From: an uncultured Desulfobacter sp. | Lineage (GTDB): Bacteria > Desulfobacterota > Desulfobacteria > Desulfobacterales > Desulfobacteraceae | Length of the DNA stretch: 64,000 nucleotides | Assembly: GCF_963665355.1 (NCBI RefSeq) | Contig: NZ_OY762229.1 | Span: forward strand, 4,216,001 to 4,280,000 | Direction: 5' to 3' | Part shown: piece after piece, positions 27,905 to 37,450 of the stretch | How the letters are laid out: the number at the start of each line of letters is the position of its first letter | Numbering within the stretch: position 1 is the stretch's first letter | The notes under the pieces: generated by a model | Seen by the model: the letters and a program-made list of their open reading frames with translations, nothing else | Told to the model about the DNA's origin: nothing | Databases searched by the model: none | Program-made: the position numbers and the translations under genes

Positions 27905-28171
27905 CTAATCAAGTCCCAGGTTGTCGTAAAAGTGCCGACGTTTCATCCGGCGCAATGCCTTGTCTTCTTTAACCAGGTAGCAGTATTTATTGTTATCGTC
28001 ATCAAAGCATTCAAAAAGCCCGGTATAATCTTCTATATCGGAGACATCACAGATCCTGGAGACATCATCGTTAAACCGCCGGCATACCAAAACCCAGTCT
28101 TCAACTTTTGAGTCTTTCTTGATGACGATTGCCTTTGAGGTCTCATTATATTCCGCTTGGATGGATTTCAT
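27905..28171 (-). CDS. Small hypothetical protein (88 aa)
   Basis: I do not recognise this protein. It has 88 residues with mixed charge, rich in Asp and Lys, and a predicted alternation of strands: an N-terminal IVIKKDSKVEDWVLVCRRF, a middle ECFDDDNNKYCYLV and a basic end RRMKRRHFY. Four Cys are spread without a metal-site pattern. A strong ribosome-binding site (GGAGG about 8 bases before ATG) supports expression. It lies downstream of the AraC gene but behind a terminator, so it probably has its own promoter. Confidence 0.65.
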   Translation of the reverse strand: MKSIQAEYNETSKAIVIKKDSKVEDWVLVCRRFNDDVSRICDVSDIEDYTGLFECFDDDNNKYCYLVKEDKALRRMKRRHFYDNLGLD

Positions 28172-28197
28172 GTTGGTACCTCCAAATTTTAAAAATT

Positions 28198-28218
28198 ACA
28201 GAGTCAAAAAGACTCTGT
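28198..28218 (-). terminator. Terminator after the AraC regulator gene
   Basis: A perfect 8-bp inverted repeat (28198-28205 with 28211-28218, 5-base loop) is followed on the minus strand by AATTTTTAAAATTT. It lies 62 bases past the AraC stop and before the small hypothetical gene. Confidence 0.65.
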
Positions 28219-28279
28219 TTATGAAGCTCATTGTAGCAGAACAGCTCTTTGGGTGTAAAATTTAAAATGATCAGGCTTA

Positions 28280-29101
28280 TCAAACAGATACGATTGATTC
28301 ACCGGAAACACTGGAAAATGTGGAGCGAAACCGTTTGGGTGCAATTCCGTAAACAATTTGAAAATCCCTATAAAAAGAAGAGAGTGACTCGTAACCGGTC
28401 TCCAGTGCGATTTGTGTCACCTGCTTATCTGGTTCGTTCAGCGCAAGTGAGGCTATCAAAATCCTGTACAGCCTCAGGTACTCGAATATTGTGATATTCA
28501 TCTCCTGCTTGAACAGGCGGGAAAGATGCCGTCCGGAATAGGGTATCGCCCTGGTGAAATCCTTTAAAGACAAAGGCCTTTCATAATTTTTTTCTATAAA
28601 TCGGACTGTCTCTTCCGATATAGTACCGGCAGGTTCCGGAAGCCGCACTATGGATGCCGTGTTTTTCATCTCTTCAGGCAAAATTTTTAAAAATAGATCC
28701 AGACATTCTTTGTTGAAATTGCGGGATAAATCAGCACGGGTGAGAATCTGAATACGGTCAAACAGGGCCGATTCCAGATGCGTTATGAAAAACAGACGGA
28801 TTTCGTCATCAGGTAAGGATATTAGATCCCTGGCCAGGTAAAGGGATTTATAGGTCACAGAATTTCCCAGCACAATGGAACGATGGGCAAAATCGGCAGG
28901 GATAAAAGCAGTCAATGCCCCAAACATGGGTTGCCTGCGGTGTCTGTCGACCAGCATGGCCACACCGCTGCGAATTCTGAGCACCTGATGATGGCTGTGG
29001 GCGTGCAGCCCTTTGGTAGAGTATTCGGTCATGGTTCCAGCCATAGTGCGGACATCAATACCATGGCCGGTCAAATCAATTTGGGAAACGTCTGGAGGCA
29101 T
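28280..29101 (-). CDS. AraC family transcriptional regulator
   Basis: This 273-residue protein has an N-terminal cupin-like ligand domain with HAHSHHQVLRIRSG. The C-terminal AraC DNA-binding domain (about 165-265) has two helix-turn-helix units; GRHLSRLFKQEMN and ALETGYESLSSFYRDF are typical. It is divergent from an aldo/keto reductase gene with 127 bases between starts. The usual arrangement suggests it controls that reductase and itself from the shared region. The ligand is unknown. Confidence 0.9.
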   Translation of the reverse strand: MPPDVSQIDLTGHGIDVRTMAGTMTEYSTKGLHAHSHHQVLRIRSGVAMLVDRHRRQPMFGALTAFIPADFAHRSIVLGNSVTYKSLYLARDLISLPDDEIRLFFITHLESALFDRIQILTRADLSRNFNKECLDLFLKILPEEMKNTASIVRLPEPAGTISEETVRFIEKNYERPLSLKDFTRAIPYSGRHLSRLFKQEMNITIFEYLRLYRILIASLALNEPDKQVTQIALETGYESLSSFYRDFQIVYGIAPKRFRSTFSSVSGESIVSV

Positions 29102-29228
29102 CTTGTCTCCTTATAGTCAAATGTCTATATCTGAGATAAAAATGGCTTTGTTTCTGATGCAGGTCAATTGTTTTTTCATGTATATTCGCTATAAAAGTTA
29201 ACCTGCAATTCAAAATAAAGGAAATTCA

Positions 29229-30215
29229 ATGAAAAAACGACAATTAGGAACACAGGGACCCATGGTTTCATCACTTGGGCTGGGATGCATGGCCATGAGT
29301 GAATTTTACGGACCGTCTGATGATGAAACGTCTAAAACCGTGATTCAGTCCGCCCTGGAACAGGGCGTAACCATGCTGGACACCTCGGATCAGTATGGGT
29401 TCGGACATAATGAAGAACTTATCGGAAATATTTTGAAAACCTGGTCCGGCGAGGTGTTTGTGGCCACCAAATTCGGTATTGTGCGCAAGCCCGGAGAATA
29501 TTCCCGGACCATCTGCGGAAGGCCTGATTATGTCCGAGAGGCATGTGAAGCCAGCCTAAAACGTCTGGGCCGGGAGACAATTGATCTTTATTATGTTCAC
29601 CGCGTGGATGAAACTGTGCCCATTGAGGAGACAGTGGGGGCCATGGCCGACCTGGTCAAGGCGGGTAAAATCAGATACATCGGCCTGTCCGAACCCGGCG
29701 AAATAACCCTGCGAAGAGCCCATTGCGTACACCCCGTGGCCGCAGTCCAGTCCGAATACTCCCTGTGGACAAGGGATGTGGAAACCCAGATATTGCCGAC
29801 AATGCGGGAACTTGGCGTGGCCCTTGTGCCTTACAGCCCCCTTGGCCGCGGTGGGTTGACAGGAAGATTGACCCCCCGGACCATTTCTGGGCCGGGGGAT
29901 TTTCGCAGTTTTCTGCCCAGATTTTCCGAAACAAACATCCAGGCTAACCTTGCCCAAACCCGGCGTCTTCTGGATCTGGCCGCATCCAAAGGCGTTACCC
30001 CGGCCCAGGCTGCCATTGCCTGGCTGCTGACCAAAGGCGATGATATCGTGCCCATTCCCGGCACCCGTCATTTGGCATATTTAAACGAAAACCTGAAGGC
30101 CCTGGACATATCTTTGTCTCCCCAGGAAATGCTGATGCTGGACCAGGCTTTTTCCCCCGGCGTTATACAGGGCGCGCGTTACACCCCTGAAGGAATGGTT
30201 GGCCTTAATAAATAA
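29229..30215 (+). CDS. Aldo/keto reductase
   Basis: This 328-residue protein is a (beta/alpha)8 NADPH-dependent oxidoreductase. The catalytic tetrad is visible: Asp and Tyr in LDTSDQYGFG, Lys in VATKFGIV, and His in YYVHRVD. The cofactor region has IPGTRHLAYLNENL. It resembles AKR13/YakC-type enzymes that reduce aldehydes or ketones; the substrate is unknown. The ribosome-binding site AAAGGAAATTCA precedes the ATG. It is transcribed divergently from the AraC regulator. Confidence 0.92.
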   Translation: MKKRQLGTQGPMVSSLGLGCMAMSEFYGPSDDETSKTVIQSALEQGVTMLDTSDQYGFGHNEELIGNILKTWSGEVFVATKFGIVRKPGEYSRTICGRPDYVREACEASLKRLGRETIDLYYVHRVDETVPIEETVGAMADLVKAGKIRYIGLSEPGEITLRRAHCVHPVAAVQSEYSLWTRDVETQILPTMRELGVALVPYSPLGRGGLTGRLTPRTISGPGDFRSFLPRFSETNIQANLAQTRRLLDLAASKGVTPAQAAIAWLLTKGDDIVPIPGTRHLAYLNENLKALDISLSPQEMLMLDQAFSPGVIQGARYTPEGMVGLNK

Positions 30216-30306
30216 TGCCGTGGCAGTGGCCGTTGCCTGCTTAACCACGGCACCCGCAGACCCCTGATGAGCATGGACTGCCCTGCAATTCTGTCTGCCA
30301 AAGATC

Positions 30307-30843
30307 TTACAGCAGGCAGTTGGGATCCATATCAAACACCTGCATCATCACGGCATGGTCTGTCATACTCACACCCTGGACCATGGCATCGACCATGTCC
30401 CGGTCGGTCCATCCAAATGTTTTTAACTTTTCAATATCCTCATTGGTGACAGAGCCGGGATTTTTAAGGGCCTTGCATACAAAGCGCAGCATGGCATCTT
30501 CATTCTCTTCGAGGATGGATTGGAACGGGTCTTTCCCAAGATTGAGGAAATCCTCCTGGGAAAGACCTTGTTTTTCCAGAAGCTTTTTGTTGAAATCAAT
30601 ACAGAATCCATAAGACAGATCTAAGGACGCCATGTATCTGATATGGGTTAGAAGCCCAAAGCTTAAGTTGGATTGGGTGGCAAAGTAACGGTTGCGCTGT
30701 AGCTGCAATTCAAACAACTCGGGACTGACACTGAGTATCTCCATGGGCTTGGGGATGGTGTCGAAATGGGTTAAAAACATGTCATATCCCTTTTTAACAA
30801 TCCCTTGTGCCTGATCCGGCTTTACAGTTTCAATTCTTGGCAT
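30307..30843 (-). CDS. AhpD/carboxymuconolactone decarboxylase-like protein
   Basis: This 178-residue all-helical protein has the AhpD-like fold signature LLTHIRYMASLDLSYGFCIDFN, followed by the helix pair around AMLRFVCKAL. AhpD peroxidases use a CxxC pair at this site; here only one Cys (GFC) remains, so disulfide peroxidase chemistry is unlikely. The protein begins MPRIETVKPDQA, as in other family members. It is divergent from the LysR gene with 136 bases between starts, so it may be a target of that regulator. The function is unknown. Confidence 0.75.
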   Translation of the reverse strand: MPRIETVKPDQAQGIVKKGYDMFLTHFDTIPKPMEILSVSPELFELQLQRNRYFATQSNLSFGLLTHIRYMASLDLSYGFCIDFNKKLLEKQGLSQEDFLNLGKDPFQSILEENEDAMLRFVCKALKNPGSVTNEDIEKLKTFGWTDRDMVDAMVQGVSMTDHAVMMQVFDMDPNCLL

Positions 30844-30979
30844 CGTGCCTCCTTAAATTATAATGCGTTTTTTATGCTGTTGTGTAGGCCTGAACACAAC
30901 GCTTGAACTCTAAAAGCAAAAGATCTATAAGTAAAATTAATTTATATGATAATTATGATAAGAATTTATGAAATAAGAT

Positions 30980-31903
30980 ATGGGACACCTGGAGTTAAAA
31001 CATTTAAGGATGGTACAGACCATTGCCGGAGCAGGCACCATGACCCGGGCAGCCCAGGCCCTTTTTTTGTCCCAGTCGGCCTTAAGCCAACAGCTCAAAG
31101 AGATTGAAACCCGGCTGCAAACCCCGTTGTTTTACCGTACCAGAAAGAAGATGTTGCTCACCCCCATGGGCCGGAAAATCCTGGACACGGCAGACCGGGT
31201 TATCCGTGTTATGGAGGATACCGAAGCCGATATTGCTCGTATGGTTTCAGGAGAGACCGGGGAACTTAAAGTCGGGACCCAGTGTATTTTCTGTTACCGA
31301 TGGCTTCCAAAGGTAATGGGGGCATTTCAGGAAAAATTTCCCAATGTGGAGCTGGAAATCGGCAATTCCGTAAATGCATTACAGGAGCTGGAAAAGGGTA
31401 TCTATAATCTTGTGATCAGCGTACTTCCTGAAATCGGTGGCAATATTTCCACAACTGCACTTTTCAGGGATGAAATGTTTGCAATTTTAGGCCCGGATCT
31501 GCCTTTGGCCCAGAAATCCCGGCTTGAATTCATTGATTTTAAAAAAGAAAATTTTATATCTATCCGGTCACGATCCCAGAACCGTTTTTATCAAAAACAC
31601 CTGAAACCAAATGGTATTCATCCCAAACGGTTTATGGTGGTGGAAGATCCGTCTGCCATGATGGAGATGACCGCTGCCGGGTTCGGTATTGCCATGGCCC
31701 CGGGGTGGGCGATACAGTCCCAGGTGAATGCCGGTCGAATCCGGGCTTTGTCCATTACCAGGCCCGGCATGTATCTCACCTGGCAGGCTGTGTTTTTAAA
31801 GGATAACGCTTCCCTTGTATTTCTGCAGGAGTTTGTTCGCCTGATCTCCCGGTCCGGGATTGCTGCTTTGCCGATACCGATCAATGTTGATGATGGCTTA
31901 TAA
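30980..31903 (+). CDS. LysR family transcriptional regulator
   Basis: This 307-residue protein has an N-terminal winged helix-turn-helix with MTRAAQALFLSQSALSQQLKE (about residues 20-40) and a periplasmic-binding-protein-like effector domain. The effector region, with VEDPSAMMEMTAAGFGIAM, resembles MetR-type members, but no methionine gene is nearby. Its stop is only 9 bases before the BTAD regulator, so the two are probably co-transcribed. It is divergent from the AhpD-like gene. Confidence 0.9.
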   Translation: MGHLELKHLRMVQTIAGAGTMTRAAQALFLSQSALSQQLKEIETRLQTPLFYRTRKKMLLTPMGRKILDTADRVIRVMEDTEADIARMVSGETGELKVGTQCIFCYRWLPKVMGAFQEKFPNVELEIGNSVNALQELEKGIYNLVISVLPEIGGNISTTALFRDEMFAILGPDLPLAQKSRLEFIDFKKENFISIRSRSQNRFYQKHLKPNGIHPKRFMVVEDPSAMMEMTAAGFGIAMAPGWAIQSQVNAGRIRALSITRPGMYLTWQAVFLKDNASLVFLQEFVRLISRSGIAALPIPINVDDGL

Positions 31904-31912
31904 AAACTGAAT

Positions 31913-34900
31913 ATGGATATCCTGGAATCAAAACTGCTTGCGCCCCATCTTGGCAATCTGCTGCAAAGGCAGCGGTTGACCCGGCAACTAAACAGACTTG
32001 GTGGAAAGCGCCTGGTCCTGGTCACCGCCGGGGCCGGGTACGGAAAAACAACAATGGTGGCCCAGGCCCTGGCAGACCCCTCTTGTCCGGACCTGGCCCT
32101 GGTCTGGTATCGTCTGGACCGGTTTGACCGGGACATCACCACCTTTACCCGACACCTCATCCGGGGGCTTGAAAAAAATTATCCCGGCATTGGAGATACG
32201 CTTTGGGAAAACAAGGATGACCCATGTCTTACATGTGATCATAAGACCTTGCTGCTAAAAATTGTTAAGGCATTGGAATCAAGGAAGGACAAAGAACTTT
32301 TCATCGTTCTGGACGATTACCACCTTTTAGGCCCTGCCGACCCAAATGACTCATCCGGCCTTGTGAGTGTCCACTGGTGCATGCAATTTCTTTTGGAGCG
32401 GCTGCCGGACCATGTCCGGTTCGTTCTCATATCTCGAACCGATCCGCCCTTGAAATTGTCGAGCCTACGGGTACGGCAGCAGGTCCTTGAAATCAATGAA
32501 TCGCATCTGTTGTTCTCTTTTGATGAAACAGAAGCCCTTTTTTCAAGGATCCATAATCGGGAACCTGAAGCAAAGATTTTGTCAGCTCTTCACGAACAGA
32601 CAGGCGGGTGGGCTGCCGGCCTCATCCTGTTTGGGGCGGCCTTTGAAAAGCAGGGAAGTCCATTGTTTTGCTCACAAGCCATGGATACCTTCATGTCTAA
32701 ACAGCATCTGTTTGATTTCCTGGAAGAAAATCTGTTTGAAACCCAGCCGCCTGACATGCGGCAGTTCATGGTCAGAACTGCCCTTATGGACCCCATGGAT
32801 ACCTCCATATGCGACTGCATTTCAGGATGTGAAGATGCGAAAATGCGTTTTAGCCGTATGATGGCGGCACATCTGATGGTGTTTCCCATAAACCAAGAGA
32901 AAAGCATTTTTCATTACCACCATCTGTTCAGGGGCTTTCTTTTAAAAAAATTAAGTCACACCCATGCACAATCCAGAATCAGACAATTACACCTGGATAT
33001 TGCCCGGCTTATGGAAAACCGGGAAGATCCCATCGCTCTGGTCCATTACATAGAGGCCCATGCCTATGAAGAGGCGGCTCGTTTCATGGCCGCTTTTGAA
33101 CTGGAATTTCTGGTCCAGGGGAAAATCGAATTTATCCGGACCTGCCTGGAAAAAATTCCTGAAAAGGTCATTGCACAAACGCCTGGGCTGCTGTTTATGG
33201 AGGCCAAGCAATACTCTTATTTCGGCCGGACGGATAAATCCATTACCTGCCTCACTGCAGCCTGCCGGATCCTGAAGAATGCCAACAACGATGTGTATGT
33301 GGCCAAATGTCTGGTGGATTTAAGCCTTCAATATTATTACACCGGACATATTCCGGAAGCCAAAGACTTGATGCTGCAGGTCCTGGATGAAACCAGGGCC
33401 GATCCCGGCACCTACATCCAGGCAGTTATGTGTTTGTCTTTTTTTTGTGCCGTACTCGGACAGATCCCCGATGCACAAAGGTATGAACGCCAGGGCAGGG
33501 CGTTTATGGAAAATCTTCCTGAATTTGAAAAAACCGCAGCCCATGCTGCCATGGATACTTCAAACAGCTATATTCTTTATACCCAAGGGGACTTTCAGGA
33601 ATGCATTGATGTGAGCCTGGATATGATTTCCCTATGCAAATCACAAGGATTGGATGCGTTTCTGCCCCTGGCCTATTACCATGCATCTGCCGCGAATTGT
33701 CTTTTGGGCAAATATGAAACAGGTATGACTTTGGCCCGGGAAGGGCTTCAGGCGGCAGAAAAAATCCATTTGCTGGACTGTCGGAAGGGCTGGCTTTTTC
33801 TTTCGCTGTCTGAAAATCATCTGGGCCTGGAGCAGCTGGACGCCTCTTTATCCCATGCAGACACGGCATTTAACATTTTCCGGCAACCCAAAAACCGCTG
33901 GGGGATGGCCAATGCCCTGGATCTTATGGGTAAAATCAGTCTGGCGGCGGACAAAATTCCTGATGCCCGTTCACAGGTTGCCCGGGCGTTGAGCATTATC
34001 AAAGGCTATGGTCTTCCCATGACAGAAGCCATTATTTCCATCACCTATGCCCGGATTTTAATGGCCTGCAATGCATTTGAAGAGGCTAAAAACTGTCTGT
34101 CCAATGCCAGAAAATACTTGAAGCCTGTGCCGTGGCATCTTTGTTCGGCCTGGCTTCTGCAAGCCTTTTGCTGCCATGCCCTGGGGCAGAAAGAGCAGGC
34201 CTTCCGTCATTTTCAAAAGGGTCTTGCCATTGCCAAAACCAAACAGTTTGACCGGCTTGTGCTGGAAGATGCCGGCCGGTTGGTTCCGGTTTTGACCCGG
34301 TTCAGGCCCGGAACAATCTTTTCATCCTATCTTAAAGCCCTTGGCGTCCTGGCCGATTCAGCCCCGTCTCCACAGGGGCTGCACATCCGGGTGCTGGGAC
34401 GGTTCCAGCTCTTTGTGGAAGGCAAAAAAGTTGAACACAGCCAATGGCCGGGTTCCAAGCCGCTTATTTTATTTCAATATCTGGCTTTACATCAATCCCG
34501 GGGATTTATCCCCAAGGATGTGCTTCTGGAGATGCTTTGGCCGGACCAGGATCCGGAAAAAACAGGCAAACGCTTTAATACGGCCATGAGCCAGTTGCGA
34601 AAACTTTTGGAACCAGACCTGTTGCCGCGATCCCCATCTGCTTATATCCAACGCAAAAATGACCATTACGCGCTGGGCCTGGGCGTTGGGGGAAGCCTGG
34701 ATCTGGAAACGTTCAGGGCAATGTCCCAAAAAGCCCTTGGGCTGGAGAAAGCCGCGCCCATGGATGCCTTTGACCTTGGCAAAAGGGCAGAAAAACTATA
34801 CACCGGTCCGGTTCTTAAAAACGGACCATATCAGGACTGGTGCCTGCGACTCCGGGATGAAACCAGAGCGCTTTACTTAAGACTTTGCCGCATGCTGACT

Positions 34901-35137
34901 GTGTTGTGCAATGATATGAAGGATATTCATTCAGGTATTGTGTATGCCCGGAATTTTCTGACAGCAGATCCCTTTGATGAAGCCATGTACCGGCAACTGA
35001 TCAGGTTTTTTCTGGCACAAGGACAATACGGCCTTGCCCATAAAGCCTTTACGGACTGTCAAAAAAAAATGAAAGAGATGGACTGTCCCCTAAGCCCTGA
35101 AACCCTTGGGTTAATGAAAAACATCCCCGTCAATTAA
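31913..35137 (+). CDS. Large MalT-like ATPase regulator with C-terminal winged helix and BTAD domain
   Basis: This 1074-residue protein has a P-loop at residues 40-47 (GAGYGKTT) and Walker B near 125 (LFIVLDDYH), a STAND/MalT-type ATPase. A long helical TPR-like region follows (about 390-800). The C-terminal OmpR-like winged helix (about 820-905, with LQYLA-type core and SQLRKLLEP) leads into a BTAD domain (about 930-1070). BTAD proteins of the SARP group activate transcription from short direct repeats. It follows the LysR gene by 9 bases. The DsrP-like gene downstream has such a repeat upstream, making it the best target candidate. The ligand is unknown. Confidence 0.88.
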   Translation: MDILESKLLAPHLGNLLQRQRLTRQLNRLGGKRLVLVTAGAGYGKTTMVAQALADPSCPDLALVWYRLDRFDRDITTFTRHLIRGLEKNYPGIGDTLWENKDDPCLTCDHKTLLLKIVKALESRKDKELFIVLDDYHLLGPADPNDSSGLVSVHWCMQFLLERLPDHVRFVLISRTDPPLKLSSLRVRQQVLEINESHLLFSFDETEALFSRIHNREPEAKILSALHEQTGGWAAGLILFGAAFEKQGSPLFCSQAMDTFMSKQHLFDFLEENLFETQPPDMRQFMVRTALMDPMDTSICDCISGCEDAKMRFSRMMAAHLMVFPINQEKSIFHYHHLFRGFLLKKLSHTHAQSRIRQLHLDIARLMENREDPIALVHYIEAHAYEEAARFMAAFELEFLVQGKIEFIRTCLEKIPEKVIAQTPGLLFMEAKQYSYFGRTDKSITCLTAACRILKNANNDVYVAKCLVDLSLQYYYTGHIPEAKDLMLQVLDETRADPGTYIQAVMCLSFFCAVLGQIPDAQRYERQGRAFMENLPEFEKTAAHAAMDTSNSYILYTQGDFQECIDVSLDMISLCKSQGLDAFLPLAYYHASAANCLLGKYETGMTLAREGLQAAEKIHLLDCRKGWLFLSLSENHLGLEQLDASLSHADTAFNIFRQPKNRWGMANALDLMGKISLAADKIPDARSQVARALSIIKGYGLPMTEAIISITYARILMACNAFEEAKNCLSNARKYLKPVPWHLCSAWLLQAFCCHALGQKEQAFRHFQKGLAIAKTKQFDRLVLEDAGRLVPVLTRFRPGTIFSSYLKALGVLADSAPSPQGLHIRVLGRFQLFVEGKKVEHSQWPGSKPLILFQYLALHQSRGFIPKDVLLEMLWPDQDPEKTGKRFNTAMSQLRKLLEPDLLPRSPSAYIQRKNDHYALGLGVGGSLDLETFRAMSQKALGLEKAAPMDAFDLGKRAEKLYTGPVLKNGPYQDWCLRLRDETRALYLRLCRMLTVLCNDMKDIHSGIVYARNFLTADPFDEAMYRQLIRFFLAQGQYGLAHKAFTDCQKKMKEMDCPLSPETLGLMKNIPVN

Positions 35138-35197
35138 TATTTACGTTGCCTTTCCCATGAAAATCGCTCGGTCTCTTTTTTTTATCAATTCGTTCTG

Positions 35198-35230
35198 ATT
35201 TAGACAAAATTTAGACAGCTCCTGTATACG
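35198..35230 (+). promoter_or_regulatory. Candidate SARP/BTAD operator and promoter of the DsrP-like gene
   Basis: ATTTAGACA occurs at 35198-35206 and again at 35209-35217, an 11-bp period. A TATACG box (35225-35230) starts 7 bases after the second copy. Known SARP operators are direct heptamers on an 11-bp period placed about 8 bp before the -10 box. The assignment to the BTAD protein just upstream is inference. Confidence 0.45.
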
Positions 35231-35276
35231 GATAACCGTTCAACACTGGTATTAATTTTTTTAAAAGGAGTTATCC

Positions 35277-36443
35277 ATGCTTGAGCTGGCGTTAAAGGGA
35301 AACCGAAACTATTGGATTTGGATGGGAGGACTTGTAGTGGTCATGACTGTAGGGGGGCTTTTTTACCTGGATCAGTTCAGGCATGGCCTGATGGTCACGG
35401 GCCAGAGCCGGGATGTATCCTGGGGATTTTATACGGCCCAGATGACATTTCTGGTCGGCGTGGCAGCCGGGGGTGTCATGCTGGTGCTTCCCTATTATCT
35501 GCATGATTTTAAAACATTTGGCAAAATTACCATACTTGGGGAATTTTTGGCTGTGGCCGCCATTGTCATGTGCCTGTCATACCTGCTTGTTCATCTTGGA
35601 CAACCCATGCGGGCTTTGAACATTTTTCTTTACCCCACACCCTGGTCCATGCTTTTCTGGGACGGTAATGTACTGTCCGGTTACCTGTTGCTTAATATCA
35701 TCATTGGCTGGAAGGTGCTGGAGGCTGAAAGAAACGGGGTGGCGCCTGCAAAATGGATCAAGCCGCTGATTTACCTTTCCATTCCCATGGCTTTTTCCAT
35801 TCACACCATGACTGCATTCATCTATTGCGGTCTTCCCGGCAGGGGATTCTGGCTTACTGCAATCCTTGCCCCGCGGTTTTTGGCCTCTGCATTTGCTTCA
35901 GGCCCCGGGCTGCTCATTTTGCTCAGCCTTATGATCCGGCAGATAAGTGATTTTGATCCGGGCAAAAAGGCGGTACAGTCCCTGGCCATCATCGCGGCTT
36001 ACGCCTTGGTGACCAATCTTTTTTTCATGATCTGTGAGGTCTTTGTGGTGTTTTATTCAAATATCGGATCCCATAAAGCCCATTTCATTTATCTGTATGC
36101 CGGGCTTGACGGCAACACTGGCCTTGTGCCCTGGATGTGGTCATCGGTGGCGCTTATGGTTACAGCGGCATGTATCCTTTTGATGCCGGCCTTAAGGAAA
36201 AACGAGCTCACCCTGGCTGTTGCATGTGTTGCGTTGTTTGCAGGTACCTGGATAGATAAGGGAATGGGGATGATTTCAGGCGGATTTGTGCCGTCGCCGC
36301 TGCATCATGTGACACAATACAGTCCAAGCCTTCATGAATTGGCTATATCAGCCGGCATCACGGCCCTTGGCCTGTTTGTCCTGACCTTGCTATATAAAAT
36401 AGTTATCAGTGTTAAAGTGTATAATCAATGCGGTAGGGTCTGA
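35277..36443 (+). CDS. NrfD/PsrC-family membrane subunit, DsrP-like
   Basis: This 388-residue integral membrane protein has about ten hydrophobic helices and no cofactor-binding Cys cluster. It begins MLELALKGNRNYWIWMGGL and contains YTAQMTFLVGVAAGGVML and SIPMAFSIHTMTAFIYCGL, the pattern of DsrP, the quinol-interacting subunit of the DsrMKJOP complex. The partner genes dsrM, K, J and O are absent here, so this is an orphan paralogue or works with a distant Fe-S protein. AAAAGGAG sits 8 bases before the ATG. Expression may depend on the BTAD regulator upstream. Confidence 0.85.
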   Translation: MLELALKGNRNYWIWMGGLVVVMTVGGLFYLDQFRHGLMVTGQSRDVSWGFYTAQMTFLVGVAAGGVMLVLPYYLHDFKTFGKITILGEFLAVAAIVMCLSYLLVHLGQPMRALNIFLYPTPWSMLFWDGNVLSGYLLLNIIIGWKVLEAERNGVAPAKWIKPLIYLSIPMAFSIHTMTAFIYCGLPGRGFWLTAILAPRFLASAFASGPGLLILLSLMIRQISDFDPGKKAVQSLAIIAAYALVTNLFFMICEVFVVFYSNIGSHKAHFIYLYAGLDGNTGLVPWMWSSVALMVTAACILLMPALRKNELTLAVACVALFAGTWIDKGMGMISGGFVPSPLHHVTQYSPSLHELAISAGITALGLFVLTLLYKIVISVKVYNQCGRV

Positions 36444-36496
36444 TGGCAGATGGCGCAGTGACAGTTGTTTATTGGGATGAACAATGCCCTGTTGTG

Positions 36497-37450
36497 TCAA
36501 AAGTTGTGCTTTAATCTTAGGAAGTATGATTTATTTACAGGGTCAAACCCTGGTTCAAGGTTGAATGTCTGGTTCAGGATTTTTATTTGGGCCGCTTTGT
36601 TGTATTTGTGTGCGGCCGATATGGAGCCGTAAATATTACCTGAATAAAAACCGGCCTCCACAAAGCTTATGACACCGCCAAGGGCGGGATTGTCATGGTC
36701 AAAGGCGGTATATGCGGCCCATATTAATCCCGTATTGAAGCAGAAACTGGCAAAGGCATCTTTATACCGTTCACAATACAGCATGCCCCCCCCGGGGATA
36801 ATGGATAGAAGCCCAGCAAGAACAGGGCTTTTTGTTGGTGCATGTGTCGCATTGTCAATGGTTTCCAGTTGCTTTAAAACTTCATATTCCTGCTGTTTTT
36901 CAGGGCTGATGAGACTCAGGTTTTTACGTGCCTCGTCAAGTTCATCGTTTCCCGGGGTAACAGTGTTCTGGATATGCAGACGGGCAAGTTCCAGATAAAT
37001 CCGGTCTTTCGTGTCGGTATCCCGGGTCAGTTTTAAATAATTTTGCATCACAATCTGGGCATAAGCCGTATTATCCATGGCCTCAAAGGCAAGGCTTTGC
37101 ATAAAGAAGGATTGTCGGGTCCATTCACTGTCGGCATCTTTGGAGTGCCGAATAATTGCATCAAAGCGTTTGGCGGCCTCATAATACTGACCGGAGTGAA
37201 ACAGGGCAACGCCGGCGGTACAGTCTGCACGGTCACGCCTGGGGTCCTGGGGGAAGAAATTGATAAATCGTTTGAATTCCACCTGGGCCGCATTGAAGTC
37301 TTTTTGATCAAAGAGTGTCTGGGCGTAGTCGAACTGCATGTCTGCCGTAATCAAAAGGCCGGGCTGATCTCCGGAAAACGCCTGGGCATATGGTGGGTAC
37401 AAGCCCAGAACAAGGGTAAGGGCCGTCAGGTATATCCGCATATGCCTCAT
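36497..37450 (-). CDS. Exported TPR-containing protein
   Basis: This 317-residue protein has a clear signal peptide (hydrophobic residues about 8-24, AQA cleavage-like site). Tetratricopeptide-like helices follow (about 35-200; FDQKDFNAAQVEFKRFINFF is one unit). The C-terminal ~110 residues include a glycine-rich, weakly hydrophobic segment (LAGLLSIIPGGGMLYCERY) that may associate with a membrane. Its ATG overlaps the stop of the YidD gene (ATGA), so both are coupled. A role in envelope assembly is an inference. Confidence 0.75.
   Translation of the reverse strand: MRHMRIYLTALTLVLGLYPPYAQAFSGDQPGLLITADMQFDYAQTLFDQKDFNAAQVEFKRFINFFPQDPRRDRADCTAGVALFHSGQYYEAAKRFDAIIRHSKDADSEWTRQSFFMQSLAFEAMDNTAYAQIVMQNYLKLTRDTDTKDRIYLELARLHIQNTVTPGNDELDEARKNLSLISPEKQQEYEVLKQLETIDNATHAPTKSPVLAGLLSIIPGGGMLYCERYKDAFASFCFNTGLIWAAYTAFDHDNPALGGVISFVEAGFYSGNIYGSISAAHKYNKAAQIKILNQTFNLEPGFDPVNKSYFLRLKHNF

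Noticed and set aside
30216..30252. An 8-bp inverted repeat after the aldo/keto reductase gene as terminator
   Set aside because: The loop is 21 bases and no T run follows, so support is too weak.
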